From Serratia sp. Ag1 (lineage in GTDB: Bacteria > Pseudomonadota > Gammaproteobacteria > Enterobacterales > Enterobacteriaceae), in assembly GCF_000743355.1 (NCBI RefSeq), contig NZ_JQEI01000014.1:62001-126000 (forward strand): DNA of 64,000 bases, read 5' to 3'. Numbering within the stretch: the first letter of the stretch is position 1; each line of letters starts with the position of its first letter. This document shows, piece by piece, positions 50,051 through 60,216 of the stretch. Below the pieces are notes generated by a model, which saw only the letters and a list, made by a program, of their open reading frames with translations, searched no databases and was not told where the DNA came from. The position numbers and the translations under genes were made by a program.

Positions 50051-51124
50051 TTACTGATTATGCATGGTTTTAGTGCAATTAGGTAAATACTTCGAAGGGG
50101 CTATTCTTTTGGCAAGATTCATTGAGGGTTTTTCAATAAAAAGCCATGATGCTAATGCAATAATCATAGTTACTATTACCGAGATTGTTACATTGATAAC
50201 AAATCCAAAACTGAAGTATTGTGAAAAAATTTGTTGAATAGGGAAACCCCACAGGTAAACACCATAAGATATGTCATGCTTTATTTTGATTTTTTTTACG
50301 AGATCTAAAGATGATAAATGTAGTGCAGCAAGACACAATGAGAAACACATCAGCGTGGGTTTTATTTCTTCACCAGGGAGTAAAAATTGGAGCAAAAAAA
50401 GCATAGCTGGTATTTTAATATTTGATTTATAACACTTTTTGTTAAGTGCAACTAGAGCGCCGAGAGCGAAGCATGGGGCAAGTAAATATATAGCATTATG
50501 ACTTGAGGTTGCAAAAAGAACACCTTTTAATGGTGTTACAGGTTCAATGATTATGATCATACATATTATTGAGGAGATAAATGTACTTTTGTGAAAACCC
50601 ACCAAATAAAGCAAAAGCAAAACAATATATGCAATGACTTCATAATATATAGTCCAAAGTGAACCATTAATGCCATATTTATTTCCTGTTAACACTTCTG
50701 GTAGGAAATACTGTGTGCTTAAAATAATGTTATTGAAAACGTAACTATAAAGTTGACTGGAGGAAAAGTAATCTTTTATGGGTAGCGATGTGAATATTGG
50801 TCCTATAATAAATCCACTGCAGAATACAACAAAAACAAGTGCAGGAAAAATTCTTAAAACGCGCGAGACTATAAATTGATAAGCGGATTTTCGGGTTAAT
50901 ATGCTGTTTGTTACTAAAATTCCGCTAATAAAAAAGAATATTTTTACTGCTAACCCACCCGTTGTAACATAGCCAAGTAGATTTTTTATTGGATCAGTCA
51001 GAGCCCATTGTGGGTTGAGGGCGAATGAGTGATAAATAATCACTGAGATAGCGGCAAGTAATCTGATAATATCTAAATTGTTACCATCTCTCGATATGAT
51101 CTCGTCTGCTGTTTTTCCGCGCAT
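50051..51124 (-). CDS. Membrane acyltransferase 3 family protein (second of pair)
   Basis: 357 residues, about ten helices, same family as the gene at 48845-49906 but clearly divergent from it. Motifs are LDIIRLLAAISVIIYHSFAL (Arg/His pair), GGLAVKIFFFISGILV and SRVLRIFPALVFV. Equally AT-rich. A 144-bp gap separates the two genes, so they may have separate promoters or form a short operon. Likely surface-glycan O-acyltransferase; specificity cannot be read from sequence. Confidence 0.85.
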   Translation of the reverse strand: MRGKTADEIISRDGNNLDIIRLLAAISVIIYHSFALNPQWALTDPIKNLLGYVTTGGLAVKIFFFISGILVTNSILTRKSAYQFIVSRVLRIFPALVFVVFCSGFIIGPIFTSLPIKDYFSSSQLYSYVFNNIILSTQYFLPEVLTGNKYGINGSLWTIYYEVIAYIVLLLLYLVGFHKSTFISSIICMIIIIEPVTPLKGVLFATSSHNAIYLLAPCFALGALVALNKKCYKSNIKIPAMLFLLQFLLPGEEIKPTLMCFSLCLAALHLSSLDLVKKIKIKHDISYGVYLWGFPIQQIFSQYFSFGFVINVTISVIVTMIIALASWLFIEKPSMNLAKRIAPSKYLPNCTKTMHNQ

Positions 51125-51303
51125 TGCTTTTTCACCTATTTATTATTTGATTATTCTATCAGTATTTCAAAAGTTATACCATTCGAACCGTTAGGTATAG
51201 TATCGGTGTTAATTGTAGTTGTTTGAATCTAAAGGAAATTGAATAATTTCACAGACCCACTATACTGAGTGCTCGCTTACAACTATCGCATGGAGGTTGA
51301 TTG

Positions 51304-51825
51304 ATGAAACGTTATTGGTATGCGGCACTGGGCCTGATGGCCTGCGGTGTTGCGCAAGCTGCTACGGTTGATGTTGAAATGAATCTGGTGACTGCCCAGG
51401 GAATTGGTCAGGACATCGGTAAAATCACTATCAGTGAAACACCTTATGGCCTGTTGTTTACACCGCAGCTTAAGGCGTTGCCTGGTGGGGTGCATGGTTT
51501 TCACGTGCATGAGAAAGGCAGTTGTGAGCCGGGCATGAAAGAGGGTAAAGCCGTGGCCGCTTTATCGGCAGGTGGGCATTTTGATCCACAAAAAACCGGT
51601 AAACACCTTGGGCCATACGCCGATGGGCATTTGGGCGATCTACCGGCTATCTATGTCACTCAGGATGGTATGTCCAGCGATCCGGTTCTGGCACCACGGT
51701 TGAAGAAAATCAGTGAGATCGAGGGCAAAGCCCTGATGGTTCACGCAGGTGGCGATAACCACTCTGATCATCCAAAACCATTGGGTGGTGGGGGCGATCG
51801 TTTTGCCTGTGGTGTTATCAAGTAA
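51304..51825 (+). CDS. sodC: Superoxide dismutase [Cu-Zn], periplasmic
   Basis: Periplasmic Cu,Zn superoxide dismutase, 173 residues as in E. coli. Signal peptide MKRYWYAALGLMACGVAQA then ATVDVEMN. Copper and zinc ligands lie in HGFHVHEKGSC, SAGGHFDP, HLGPYADGHLGDLP and VHAGGDNHSDHP; the disulfide cysteines are in GSCEPG and RFACGV. The TTG at 51301 is not needed: ATG 51304 has GGAGG about 7 nt upstream. Confidence 0.97.
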   Translation: MKRYWYAALGLMACGVAQAATVDVEMNLVTAQGIGQDIGKITISETPYGLLFTPQLKALPGGVHGFHVHEKGSCEPGMKEGKAVAALSAGGHFDPQKTGKHLGPYADGHLGDLPAIYVTQDGMSSDPVLAPRLKKISEIEGKALMVHAGGDNHSDHPKPLGGGGDRFACGVIK

Positions 51826-51832
51826 GTTAAAC

Positions 51833-51857
51833 CGCCCGCGTTAAGTTGTCGCGGGCG
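51833..51857. terminator. Hairpin between sodC and ydhK
   Basis: CGCCCGCG (51833-51840) and CGCGGGCG (51850-51857), perfect 8-bp GC stem with a 9-nt loop. It overlaps the last codons of the convergent ydhK, and has no T tract. Confidence 0.55.
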
Positions 51858-53874
51858 AAATCACCGCCGCCTCAGGTGGAGTAATTGCCTGCTGTAGTTG
51901 TTGCAGCGAGCAGTATAACCGCCAAATCAACCCTGCCAAATCACGCGCGGCCTGTTCCGGGTGGTGCGCCAGCGTATTACTCATACGTTGCAGTTCCTGT
52001 AACGTAGCGTCCAATGAACTGTGCTGTACCCCTTTCTCCGTCATAATGCCTTTCAGGCAATGAATGCAGACATCACGGACGGCAGAAAGCGGATCCGAAC
52101 GGGTTTGCCATTCGCGCAACTGCCAAACGACATGGCTACAGTTCAGAAGCACCACCCCCCAACGGAGCAACCAGGTTCGGGCCTCTTGATCCTGGCTTTG
52201 GCTCAATTGACTGATACGGTGATAGATCCGTGACTCAAACTGACTCTCGCTCTGCTGGGGTATGGTACTTAGCTGGTCGATAAAGTCATGGCGTAATGCA
52301 CGAATAATACGCCGGCCTTTACGTTTGTCTGAGCTGGGCCGCAGAATCTGGAACGCCAGCCCGGCCAGCAGCACCCCGACAATCTTGCCGATACTCTCAT
52401 TGATAAACGATTGGTAGTCGTAGCTCGGGGGATTGGTGACGGCGAGAAACGATCCCATAAACACAATCAACTGTCCCCATAGCGGTGCGTAAGGGGGATG
52501 CTGCAGTTTCATCATTTGCATCGTTACCAGAATCGGCAACAGAAAGGCGCAGAATAGCCAGAAGTCGTCGAGCTGAATCATCAGACCGAATTTGATCAAA
52601 AAGCAAAAAACAGACAGCAGAGCGACGGCTTTCAGCAGGGTAGCGACGGACTTGGTCGGTGAGGGCGTGGATGAATAGAGTACACAACTGATGGCCGCCA
52701 GCGTCAGGGCCGAACTGCCCGAATCCCACTGAGTGCTGATCCAGTAAGCACAGCCAATCAGAATGCACAGAAAAGTACGCAACCCGTTATAGGCGGCTTC
52801 ATAGCTGTCAGTATGACGAGCCAGCGCGGTGACTCGCGGTGGTTTGATCTCACTCGCCGGTGTCGCACTTTCCAGCCGTTGTAACCAGCGGCTGCAGCGC
52901 AAATAAAGCCAGCAAAAATGCCGTAAGCGCAGGAAAAAAGCCCGATGACGGTAATTAGCCGGATCTTGTGGTGCGATAAGCTGCAGGATACGCGCCAAAC
53001 GGTATTTATCGGTATCGGGATGATGCAGTTCTTGCAGCAGTTGCTCCAGCACCGAAGCCAGATTTTGCGGTTGATCTGGCCAGTTCAATAACATGCGCCG
53101 CAGACTGGAAATCACGCTGGTAACGCGTAATTGCTGATGCAGCATGTAGTTGAGTATGTTGTTCTGCCGACGTAAGCGGTAATGGCTCCAGAAGGCCTGA
53201 ATACGCAAGACGTTCATCGTCAGGATTTGGCCAATCACCCCTTCGTGCGAAGTGCGCATCTGGAGGTTGATCTCCGGTTGCCACAGCATGGCGGCGTGCT
53301 CCAGCAACCGTGAGTGCATACGCCGCAGCGAAGTCAGTAGGGCTTCGCCATCAGATGTGCTAGGCAGGAGCATCATCATCAGGCCACCGCACAGAATACC
53401 GGTGATGACCTCACAGACGCGTGCTTGGGCGATATCAAAAATCTCCCGCGTATCGGTAACGTTGACCGTACTGAAGGCAATGATCGCTGCGGTATACCCG
53501 GCTAAGGCAAAAGCGTAAGAAACGTTGTTCTGATAGTGGTTGGAAATGTAGGTGCAGAATCCCAGCCAAGAGGCAATCGACAGCGAAAACAGCCAAGGAT
53601 CGTTCAGACAATGACCGGCAATGAGCAAAGAAGCCATTGCCCCTATCAGGCTGCCAAAAATTCGCCCGATGCTCTTGCTGATAACACCGCCGACCGTAGG
53701 GAAACTGACCACGGCAGCAGAAGTCAACGCCCAATAAGGTTCGTCGAGCTGCAAAACGAAAGCGATCCACAGTGCCAGGCACATGGCCAGCGAATTGCGC
53801 AAGGCATAACGCCATTGCCCAGCGGTCGCTTTGCCCCATGGGGTGCGGTTCCATTCAAGAAAAGGCAGATTCAC
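51841..53874 (-). CDS. ydhK: FUSC/AaeB-type efflux transporter YdhK
   Basis: 677-residue inner-membrane protein (E. coli YdhK 670) of the fusaric acid resistance/aromatic acid exporter family. Two blocks of about five to six helices (about 25-170 and 365-520) alternate with cytoplasmic domains. N-terminal [30 protein letters not shown] is characteristic. With YdhJ (periplasmic adaptor) and YdhI it probably forms an efflux pump; the substrate is unknown. Last gene of the ydhIJK operon, 3 nt after ydhJ. Confidence 0.93.
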   Translation of the reverse strand: MNLPFLEWNRTPWGKATAGQWRYALRNSLAMCLALWIAFVLQLDEPYWALTSAAVVSFPTVGGVISKSIGRIFGSLIGAMASLLIAGHCLNDPWLFSLSIASWLGFCTYISNHYQNNVSYAFALAGYTAAIIAFSTVNVTDTREIFDIAQARVCEVITGILCGGLMMMLLPSTSDGEALLTSLRRMHSRLLEHAAMLWQPEINLQMRTSHEGVIGQILTMNVLRIQAFWSHYRLRRQNNILNYMLHQQLRVTSVISSLRRMLLNWPDQPQNLASVLEQLLQELHHPDTDKYRLARILQLIAPQDPANYRHRAFFLRLRHFCWLYLRCSRWLQRLESATPASEIKPPRVTALARHTDSYEAAYNGLRTFLCILIGCAYWISTQWDSGSSALTLAAISCVLYSSTPSPTKSVATLLKAVALLSVFCFLIKFGLMIQLDDFWLFCAFLLPILVTMQMMKLQHPPYAPLWGQLIVFMGSFLAVTNPPSYDYQSFINESIGKIVGVLLAGLAFQILRPSSDKRKGRRIIRALRHDFIDQLSTIPQQSESQFESRIYHRISQLSQSQDQEARTWLLRWGVVLLNCSHVVWQLREWQTRSDPLSAVRDVCIHCLKGIMTEKGVQHSSLDATLQELQRMSNTLAHHPEQAARDLAGLIWRLYCSLQQLQQAITPPEAAVISPATT

Positions 53875-53877
53875 CGC

Positions 53878-54741
53878 TTAATCCCGAGTGTGGATCGAAA
53901 TGGTACAGGTGGTGCCTGCCACCAACGTGATGTCGTCCGGAACGTTGAGCAACTTTATCCGTACCGGCACCCGTTGGGCTAAACGCACCCAAGGGACGTT
54001 AGGTTTGACGTCGACTAACAAGTTGTTGTTACTTTCCACATTCTGATCGTAAATCGCTCGGCCAATGCTTTCGACCCTACCTTGCAGTGGGACGTTGCCG
54101 TTATATAAAACAATATCCGCTCTGCGGCCTTCTTTAATATGACGTAGTTTGGTTTCTTCAAAATAACCAAGAACATAGAATGAATGGACATCGACCAACG
54201 CCACCAGCGGGGTGCCCGCAGTCGCGTAGTTACCGACACGTGCCTGCAAGTTGGTGATGTAACCGTCGGTTGGGGCATAAATTCTGGTCTTGCTTAAATT
54301 CCATTTGGCCTGCTCCAGATTGGCCAGTGCGGCTTTATAGGCGGCTTTCATGGCCTCGGCGGCGAGATTGGACTCATCCAGGTCTTCCGAAGAAATAACG
54401 TTGTGCGGCAGGCTACGGCGGCGAGCCGCTTCGTGATCGGCTCTGGCCAGGTCGGATTGGGCCTTGGCCAGTGCAGCTTCGGCGCTGGCTAAAGCGATCT
54501 GATAAGGTGCCGGATCGAGGCTGAAGATCAAACTCCCCGCAGCGATGAACTGATTGTCATGCACATTGATTTTTTCTAGCCTGCCAGAGACTTCTGGGGT
54601 GATATTGACGAGCTCTGCGCGCACTTTTCCATCACGGGTCCAAGGGGACTGCATGTAATAATTCCATAGCCACCAGCCGGCGCACAGGGCAAGCATGCAG
54701 ATAAATACCGTTGAGAAATATTTCAATGTCTTATGCTTCAT
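53878..54741 (-). CDS. ydhJ: HlyD/EmrA-type periplasmic adaptor YdhJ
   Basis: 287-residue membrane fusion protein (E. coli YdhJ 285). One N-terminal helix (about 8-28), lipoyl-like half-motifs flanking a coiled-coil hairpin (about 80-150, Ala/Glu/Lys-rich), then beta-barrel RIYAPTDGYITNLQARVGNYATAG. It links the inner-membrane pump YdhK to an outer-membrane channel. 3 nt from ydhI and from ydhK. Confidence 0.94.
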   Translation of the reverse strand: MKHKTLKYFSTVFICMLALCAGWWLWNYYMQSPWTRDGKVRAELVNITPEVSGRLEKINVHDNQFIAAGSLIFSLDPAPYQIALASAEAALAKAQSDLARADHEAARRRSLPHNVISSEDLDESNLAAEAMKAAYKAALANLEQAKWNLSKTRIYAPTDGYITNLQARVGNYATAGTPLVALVDVHSFYVLGYFEETKLRHIKEGRRADIVLYNGNVPLQGRVESIGRAIYDQNVESNNNLLVDVKPNVPWVRLAQRVPVRIKLLNVPDDITLVAGTTCTISIHTRD

Positions 54742-54744
54742 AAG

Positions 54745-54981
54745 CTACCAACTCGCTAATATCCAAAGTGAACCACTGACGGCAATAACGAAAATGGAGA
54801 GATCCATCAACATGGGATGCCAGATCTCGCCAGAGTAGAGCCAGTCACGCAACAGGTGGTGAACCAGTAGCCAAAATACCAACCCGAGCAGAAACGCCTT
54901 AAATAGAGGGGGAAAGTAAAGCGAGGCACCGAAAACTAAATCGGGTAGTGGTGACGCAGTTGGGAACCAGGAGACATTCAC
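54745..54981 (-). CDS. ydhI: DUF1656 small membrane protein YdhI
   Basis: 78-residue protein (E. coli 78) with two membrane helices, DUF1656, typically the first gene of AaeX/YdhI-type efflux operons. [24 protein letters not shown] is characteristic. Divergent from slyA across 181 bp, which includes a SlyA-type palindrome near the slyA start. Confidence 0.92.
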   Translation of the reverse strand: MNVSWFPTASPLPDLVFGASLYFPPLFKAFLLGLVFWLLVHHLLRDWLYSGEIWHPMLMDLSIFVIAVSGSLWILASW

Positions 54982-55134
54982 ATTAACAATCCCTATGAGT
55001 GAATATGGTAATCATTTGCCTAGAGAATAACCAATAACGGATAAAGAGGGTGGTTATTTCTGTAATATGGATTATATACATTTGTATTCTTAATGTGATT
55101 TACCCAGAATAGTCTACAATCAAAGGGTTTAATA

Positions 55135-55146
55135 TTAGCATGCTAA
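55135..55146. promoter_or_regulatory. SlyA-type operator before slyA
   Basis: TTAGCATGCTAA is a perfect 12-bp palindrome differing from the SlyA consensus TTAGCAAGCTAA at one base. It ends 16 bp before the slyA start codon, suggesting autoregulation and possibly control of ydhIJK. Confidence 0.75.
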
Positions 55147-55162
55147 TGATAAGGAGGAGGAA

Positions 55163-55594
55163 GTGGAATCAACATTAGGTTCAGATTTAGCACGATTGGT
55201 TCGTGTTTGGCGTGCGCTGATCGACCATCGGCTCAAACCATTGGAGCTAACCCAAACACATTGGTTTACCTTATATAACATTAATCGGTTACCACCGGAG
55301 CAATCGCAGATCCAACTGGCCAAAGCGATCGGTATTGAACAACCTTCTTTGGTGCGAACGTTAGATCAACTCGAAGAAAAAGGGCTGATCAGCCGCCAGA
55401 CTTGTGCAAGTGACCGGCGTGCAAAACGCATTAAACTCACGGAAGCCGCAGAGCCGATTATCCGGGAAGTGGATAGCGTGATTACCGTGACCAGGGGTGA
55501 AATACTCGACGGTATCTCGACAGATGAAGTAAAGCTTTTGGTAACCTTGATTAATAAACTCGAACGAAACATCATTGAGCTGCAAGAAAAATAA
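55163..55594 (+). CDS. slyA: MarR-family transcriptional regulator SlyA/RovA
   Basis: 143-residue winged-helix dimeric regulator that counteracts H-NS and controls envelope, virulence and secondary-metabolite genes. [20 protein letters not shown] and [20 protein letters not shown] are nearly identical to Yersinia RovA and E. coli SlyA. Start is GTG 55163 with AAGGAGGAGG just upstream. The DNA-recognition helix is around 62-75 and the wing contains [11 protein letters not shown] SlyA-type palindrome lies upstream. Confidence 0.97.
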   Translation: MESTLGSDLARLVRVWRALIDHRLKPLELTQTHWFTLYNINRLPPEQSQIQLAKAIGIEQPSLVRTLDQLEEKGLISRQTCASDRRAKRIKLTEAAEPIIREVDSVITVTRGEILDGISTDEVKLLVTLINKLERNIIELQEK

Positions 55595-55640
55595 TAACCC
55601 CAGCGGCTTCTTTGAGCGACATTTAAGTGGCACAGATATA

Positions 55641-55667
55641 AAAACGGAGGCTGAGGGCCTCCGTTTT
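55641..55667. terminator. Bidirectional terminator between slyA and slyB
   Basis: AAAACGGAGGC (55641-55651), loop TGAGG, GCCTCCGTTTT (55657-55667): a perfect 11-bp stem with terminal A/T runs, between convergent genes. Confidence 0.9.
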
Positions 55668-55686
55668 GCATTCGGGAATGAAGAGC

Positions 55687-56151
55687 TTACAGCGGGGAAA
55701 CGGTCACGGTACTGCCGTTCTGCGCCATACGCACGCGTTGACCAGGGCTGAACTTGGTCGCACCTGCTCTCTGCACTACTACGATATTTTCTTTGTTGTC
55801 GGTTCTGATTTCCAGCTCGACGCCGTTAGTACGAGCAGCAACGCTCCCTACGCTGTTACCCACGACACCACCGGCTACCGCGCCTGCTGCTGTTGCCAGC
55901 GTGCGGCCAGTACCCCCGCCAACGGTATTCCCCAAGAGGCCACCCAGCACCGCACCGCCGATAGCGCCGATCGTGTTCGCAGTTTCACTGCCCTGAATTT
56001 GTACCGGACGTACAGAGACTAAAGTACCAAAGGTTACGGTCTGTACTTGCTTGGCCTGAGAGGCTGAATAAACATCACCGGACGTTGTAGGGTCTGCACA
56101 TCCCGCCAGCGTAATTCCGGCGAGAGCAACCACGAGAAGACGCTTGATCAT
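55687..56151 (-). CDS. slyB: Outer membrane lipoprotein SlyB
   Basis: 154-residue glycine-zipper lipoprotein of the outer membrane (E. coli 155), reported to organise outer-membrane proteins under LPS stress. Signal peptide ends LAGC with lipidated Cys18; the glycine-zipper segment GAIGGAVLGGLLGNTVGGG and AGAVAGGVVGNSVGS follow. In E. coli and Salmonella slyB belongs to the PhoP regulon; a PhoP-box-like motif lies 140 bp upstream here. Confidence 0.96.
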   Translation of the reverse strand: MIKRLLVVALAGITLAGCADPTTSGDVYSASQAKQVQTVTFGTLVSVRPVQIQGSETANTIGAIGGAVLGGLLGNTVGGGTGRTLATAAGAVAGGVVGNSVGSVAARTNGVELEIRTDNKENIVVVQRAGATKFSPGQRVRMAQNGSTVTVSPL

Positions 56152-56507
56152 ATAAAACTCCTGCGGATTAGTAATCCCGATCTGGGAAAACAGCCCAAAT
56201 CAGGCTTGATGAAAATGTTTCAACAAGTGTGGCTGAACGCGTGCGTTATCACCATGACTCGCAACTGCATACAGCTTAACTTTTCTCTGTTCAACCAATA
56301 ATAAACGGTGGTTTAGCTTTATAACAGGGGAGGGGGAAAATAAGCGTAATTTTTTGTTGTGACAAGGCGTTACCTGTTGCCTGGATAACGCTTGCCTATC
56401 ATTCACTGCGTGCAGAAAATGCATCATAATTCATGGCGTTAATAGTGAAATTCTGTTTTATTTAATAGGTGTCAGATTCTTAGCCGCAAGGATAAAAGGA
56501 TATTACT
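56152..56507. promoter_or_regulatory. slyB-anmK divergent intergenic region
   Basis: 356 bp without a gene. Holds the slyB ribosome site (GGAG before 56151) and the PhoP-box-like motif at 56291-56307 on the minus strand. The anmK side is AT-rich; AAGGAT before 56508 is its ribosome site. No other clear signal. Confidence 0.5.
56291..56307 (-). promoter_or_regulatory. PhoP-box-like direct repeat before slyB
   Basis: On the minus strand CGTTTA-TTATT-GGTTGA matches 10 of 12 PhoP-box positions and differs from the arnB motif only in the spacer and one base. Predicted -10 is poor (TAAGCT, 56273-56278). Confidence 0.5.
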
Positions 56508-57629
56508 ATGAAGTCAGGCCGCTATATCGGTGTTATGTCGGGGACCAGTCTGGATGGCGTTGATGTGGTTCTTGCTGTGATTGACGAACGTATGGTGGCC
56601 CAGCAGGCCATCTACAGCCATCCGATGCCGATTCAACTGAAGAAAGATATTTTGGGCATGTGCCAGGGGCAGCAAACCACGCTCTCGGCGGTTGGTCGGC
56701 TGGATGCACAGCTAGGCACCCTGTTTGGTGAAGCGGTGATGGGCCTGCTGAAACAAACCGGGGTGGCGGCACATGAAGTGATGGCGATTGGTTGCCATGG
56801 GCAGACGGTATGGCATGAGCCAGAAGGCGAGACGCGTTTTTCCATGCAATTGGGCGACAACAACCGCGTTGCTGCGCTGACCAATATCACCACCGTGGGG
56901 GATTTCCGGCGGCGGGATATGGCCTATGGCGGCCAGGGCGCGCCCTTGGTCCCAGCGTTTCATCAGGCGTTGCTGGCGCACCCGATGGAACGGCGCATGG
57001 TGCTGAATATTGGTGGCATCGCCAATCTTTCGTTGCTGTTACCGGGGGCTCCGGTACGCGGCTTTGATACCGGGCCGGGTAATATGCTACTGGATGCCTG
57101 GGTATGGCGTCATCGCGCACAACCTTATGACAAAGGGGGCCTGTGGGCCATGGAAGGGCAGGTCTGCTTGCCACTATTACAGCAGATGTTGGCCGACCCT
57201 TATTTTGCGTTACCGGCACCCAAGAGCACCGGGCGGGAATACTTCAACATCGGTTGGCTGGAGCAGCAGTTAACCCGGTGGCCGGGGCTGAACCCGGTGG
57301 ATGTGATGGCTACGCTGGTGGAGTTGACAGCGGTCACTATCTGCGAACAGGTGTTGCTGGCGGGGGGCTGTGAACGGTTATTGGTGTGCGGCGGCGGCGC
57401 GCGCAATCCATTACTGATGATGAGGATGTCTGCTTTGTTGCCAGGGATCGAGGTTGCGGCTACCGACCACTTCGGCGTCAGTGGCGACGCGATGGAGGCG
57501 CTGGCCTTTGCCTGGCTGGCTTACCGGACGCTTTCCGGGCAACCCGGTAATCTGCCTTCGGTAACCGGGGCCAGCTGTGAAACGCTGCTGGGTGGGATTT
57601 ATCCGGTTTTGCCATTCGGGCACCTTTAG
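56508..57629 (+). CDS. anmK: Anhydro-N-acetylmuramic acid kinase
   Basis: Recycling enzyme that opens and phosphorylates 1,6-anhydro-MurNAc to MurNAc-6-phosphate. 373 residues (E. coli 369), ASKHA-fold. [10 protein letters not shown] at the N-terminus, [11 protein letters not shown] and [14 protein letters not shown] (catalytic Asp) are intact, with [12 protein letters not shown] near the C-terminus. Followed by mliC 45 nt downstream. Confidence 0.96.
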   Translation: MKSGRYIGVMSGTSLDGVDVVLAVIDERMVAQQAIYSHPMPIQLKKDILGMCQGQQTTLSAVGRLDAQLGTLFGEAVMGLLKQTGVAAHEVMAIGCHGQTVWHEPEGETRFSMQLGDNNRVAALTNITTVGDFRRRDMAYGGQGAPLVPAFHQALLAHPMERRMVLNIGGIANLSLLLPGAPVRGFDTGPGNMLLDAWVWRHRAQPYDKGGLWAMEGQVCLPLLQQMLADPYFALPAPKSTGREYFNIGWLEQQLTRWPGLNPVDVMATLVELTAVTICEQVLLAGGCERLLVCGGGARNPLLMMRMSALLPGIEVAATDHFGVSGDAMEALAFAWLAYRTLSGQPGNLPSVTGASCETLLGGIYPVLPFGHL

Positions 57630-57674
57630 CTCTGTTAGGATAAACAGAAGTTAAATCTCCTGAGGAACAACACC

Positions 57675-57986
57675 ATGAAAAAAACACTGATTGCCGCTGT
57701 CGTTCTGCTGTTGGCGGGTTGTAATAGCTACCATGCACTGCAGAAGAAGAACCAGACGCTGCATTATCAATGTGGCACTACGCCGTTGACCGTAGCGCTG
57801 AATGCTGAAGAGAATACGGCGAGCTTTCTGATGGATGGTGAACGGTTGAAACTGAAACAGGTGCAGGCGGCATCCGGGGCTCAATACAGCGACGACAAGT
57901 ACAGGTTTTTGACGAAAGGGTCTAATGCCGTGCTTGAGCGTAATGGCAAAGTGATCATGAATGACTGCACATTGGTGTCAGATTGA
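57675..57986 (+). CDS. mliC: Membrane-bound lysozyme inhibitor of C-type lysozyme MliC
   Basis: 103-residue outer-membrane lipoprotein (E. coli 109). Signal peptide MKKTLIAAVVLLLAGC with lipidated Cys16; the MliC beta-barrel shows LHYQCGTTPLTVALN and paired cysteines (33 and 97). It protects peptidoglycan from host lysozyme. GAGGAA precedes the ATG. Probably cotranscribed with anmK. Confidence 0.92.
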   Translation: MKKTLIAAVVLLLAGCNSYHALQKKNQTLHYQCGTTPLTVALNAEENTASFLMDGERLKLKQVQAASGAQYSDDKYRFLTKGSNAVLERNGKVIMNDCTLVSD

Positions 57987-58050
57987 TTGAGATCCTGGTG
58001 CCGCAGGCGCAGAATGTCACAACGAATTTACCGGCGGGTTGATATCCCAG

Positions 58051-58704
58051 ATGACTGATAATAATGAGTTTGATGTTGCGGACCTGCGCCGCGAATACAC
58101 CCGTGGCGGCCTGCGTCGCCACGATCTGACTGCAAATCCTCTCGAACTGTTCGAACGCTGGTTGCAGCAGGCCTGTGAGGCACGCTTGGCCGATCCTACC
58201 GCCATGTGCGTGGCAACGGTGGATGAACATGGGCAACCTTTTCAGCGCATCGTGCTGCTTAAACATGTCGATGATAAAGGGTTGGTGTTCTATACCAATC
58301 TGGGGAGCCGCAAGGCGCAGCAGCTAGCGCAAAATCCACGTATCAGCCTGCTGTTCCCGTGGCACATGCTCGATCGTCAGGTGATTTTTCTCGGTCAGGC
58401 CGAGCGCTTGTCAACGCTGGAGGTGATGAAATACTTCAGCAGCCGCCCGAAAGACAGCCAGATTGGGGCCTGGGTATCACAACAGTCATCGCGTATTTCT
58501 GCCCGTGGCGTTTTGGAAAGCAAATTCCTTGAACTGAAGCAAAAATTCCAGCAAGGCGAGGTGCCGCTGCCCAGTTTCTGGGGCGGTTTTCGGGTCAAAT
58601 TTGATTCTGTCGAATTCTGGCAGGGTGGTGAACACCGCCTCCATGACCGTTTTCTGTATCAGCGGGCTGGAAATGACTGGAAAATTGACCGACTGGCACC
58701 CTGA
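58051..58704 (+). CDS. pdxH: Pyridoxine/pyridoxamine 5'-phosphate oxidase
   Basis: FMN-dependent oxidase producing pyridoxal 5'-phosphate from PNP or PMP. 217 residues from ATG 58051 (E. coli 218). [48 protein letters not shown] and [20 protein letters not shown] (with RLHDR) are conserved. The frame opens at TTG 58039, but ATG fits the family. pdxY, the salvage kinase, lies after tyrS. Confidence 0.96.
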   Translation: MTDNNEFDVADLRREYTRGGLRRHDLTANPLELFERWLQQACEARLADPTAMCVATVDEHGQPFQRIVLLKHVDDKGLVFYTNLGSRKAQQLAQNPRISLLFPWHMLDRQVIFLGQAERLSTLEVMKYFSSRPKDSQIGAWVSQQSSRISARGVLESKFLELKQKFQQGEVPLPSFWGGFRVKFDSVEFWQGGEHRLHDRFLYQRAGNDWKIDRLAP

Positions 58705-58845
58705 CAGACGGAAAATCCCCCTTAAGCGCTGGCACTGATGCCGCTGGCGCTTTATTCTATGCGCTACCCCGAATTTTACTATTTTCGCCAACGGGCGAAG
58801 GCCGTGTACCGGTAAAGGTGCATTCGTTTATACATGGAGAAATTG

Positions 58846-60120
58846 ATGGCTAGCATCAACCTGATACAACAACTGCAAGAGCGGGGCCTGATAGCACAGG
58901 TAACGGACGAGGAAGCGTTAGCAGAGCGGCTGGCGCAAGGGCCAATTGCACTGTATTGCGGCTTCGATCCAACCGCTGACAGCTTGCATTTGGGCCATCT
59001 GGTGCCTCTGCTGTGCCTGAAGCGTTTCCAACTGGCCGGGCACAAACCGGTAGCGTTGGTCGGCGGTGCGACCGGCATGATTGGCGATCCCAGCTTTAAA
59101 GCCGCTGAGCGTAAGCTGAACACCACGGAAACGGTCAACGAATGGGTTGAGAAAATCCGTAAACAGGTGTCCCCATTCCTCGATTTTGATTGTGGCAGCA
59201 ACAGCGCGATCGCGGCAAACAACTACGACTGGTTCGGTGGCATGAATGTGCTGAGCTTCCTGCGTGATATCGGTAAACATTTTTCGGTTAACCAGATGAT
59301 CAACAAGGAAGCGGTGAAACAGCGCCTGAACCGCGATGATTCAGGTATCTCCTTCACCGAGTTTTCTTATAACCTGCTGCAGGGTTTTGACTTTGCCGAA
59401 CTGTACAACCGTCATCAGGTTGAGCTGCAGATTGGCGGTTCTGACCAGTGGGGTAACATCACTTCGGGTATCGATCTCACCCGTCGTATGCACCAGAAAC
59501 AGGTATTTGGCCTGACGGTGCCTTTGATCACCAAATCTGACGGCACCAAATTCGGTAAGACCGAAGGTGGCGCAGTCTGGTTGGCACCGGAAAAAACCAG
59601 CCCGTATAAATTCTATCAGTTCTGGATTAATACTGCGGATGCTGACGTTTATCGCTTCCTGAAGTTCTTCACCTTCCTGAGCCTGGAAGAGATCAACGCG
59701 CTGGAAGAGGAAGACAAGCACAGTGGCAAGGCACCGCGCGCCCAGTACGTGCTGGCGGAAGAAGTGACCGGTATGGTACACGGCCCTGAAGGGCTGGCTG
59801 CGGCGAAACGTATTACCCAAAGCCTGTTCTCTGGTGCGTTGCACGACATGACCGAGGCGGATTTTGCCCAGTTAGCTCAAGACGGCATGCCAACCATCAA
59901 GTTGGAGAGTGATGCCGATCTGCAACAGGCGTTGGTGAATGCCGAACTGGTGCCTTCTCGTGGGCAGGCTCGCACCATGATCGGTTCTAATGCGGTGACC
60001 ATCAACGGTGAGAAGCAATCCAATCCAGAATATCAGTTCGCCGACAGCGATCGTCTGTTTGGCCGTTATACGCTGTTGCGTCGCGGCAAAAAACACTACT
60101 GCCTGGTTGACTGGAAGTAA
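58846..60120 (+). CDS. tyrS: Tyrosine--tRNA ligase
   Basis: Class I aminoacyl-tRNA synthetase charging tRNA-Tyr. 424 residues from ATG 58846, the E. coli length; ATG 58834 is possible but [14 protein letters not shown] is the conserved start. The HIGH-type motif is HLGH (48-51), the KMSKS-type loop is KFGKT, and the S4 RNA-binding domain occupies about 355-424. An intrinsic terminator follows. Confidence 0.97.
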   Translation: MASINLIQQLQERGLIAQVTDEEALAERLAQGPIALYCGFDPTADSLHLGHLVPLLCLKRFQLAGHKPVALVGGATGMIGDPSFKAAERKLNTTETVNEWVEKIRKQVSPFLDFDCGSNSAIAANNYDWFGGMNVLSFLRDIGKHFSVNQMINKEAVKQRLNRDDSGISFTEFSYNLLQGFDFAELYNRHQVELQIGGSDQWGNITSGIDLTRRMHQKQVFGLTVPLITKSDGTKFGKTEGGAVWLAPEKTSPYKFYQFWINTADADVYRFLKFFTFLSLEEINALEEEDKHSGKAPRAQYVLAEEVTGMVHGPEGLAAAKRITQSLFSGALHDMTEADFAQLAQDGMPTIKLESDADLQQALVNAELVPSRGQARTMIGSNAVTINGEKQSNPEYQFADSDRLFGRYTLLRRGKKHYCLVDWK

Positions 60121-60135
60121 GACGTTATGAGTACC

Positions 60136-60162
60136 AAGGGGCCTTTAAGGCCCCTTTATTTT
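60136..60162 (+). terminator. Intrinsic terminator after tyrS
   Basis: AAGGGGCC (60136-60143), loop TTTAA, GGCCCCTT (60149-60156), then TATTTT. Confidence 0.88.
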
Positions 60163-60216
60163 GACAGGGTCAGGGGCAGGTCTCCCTGTGGTGGTGTCTA
60201 GGGTCAGGTCGTTTAG

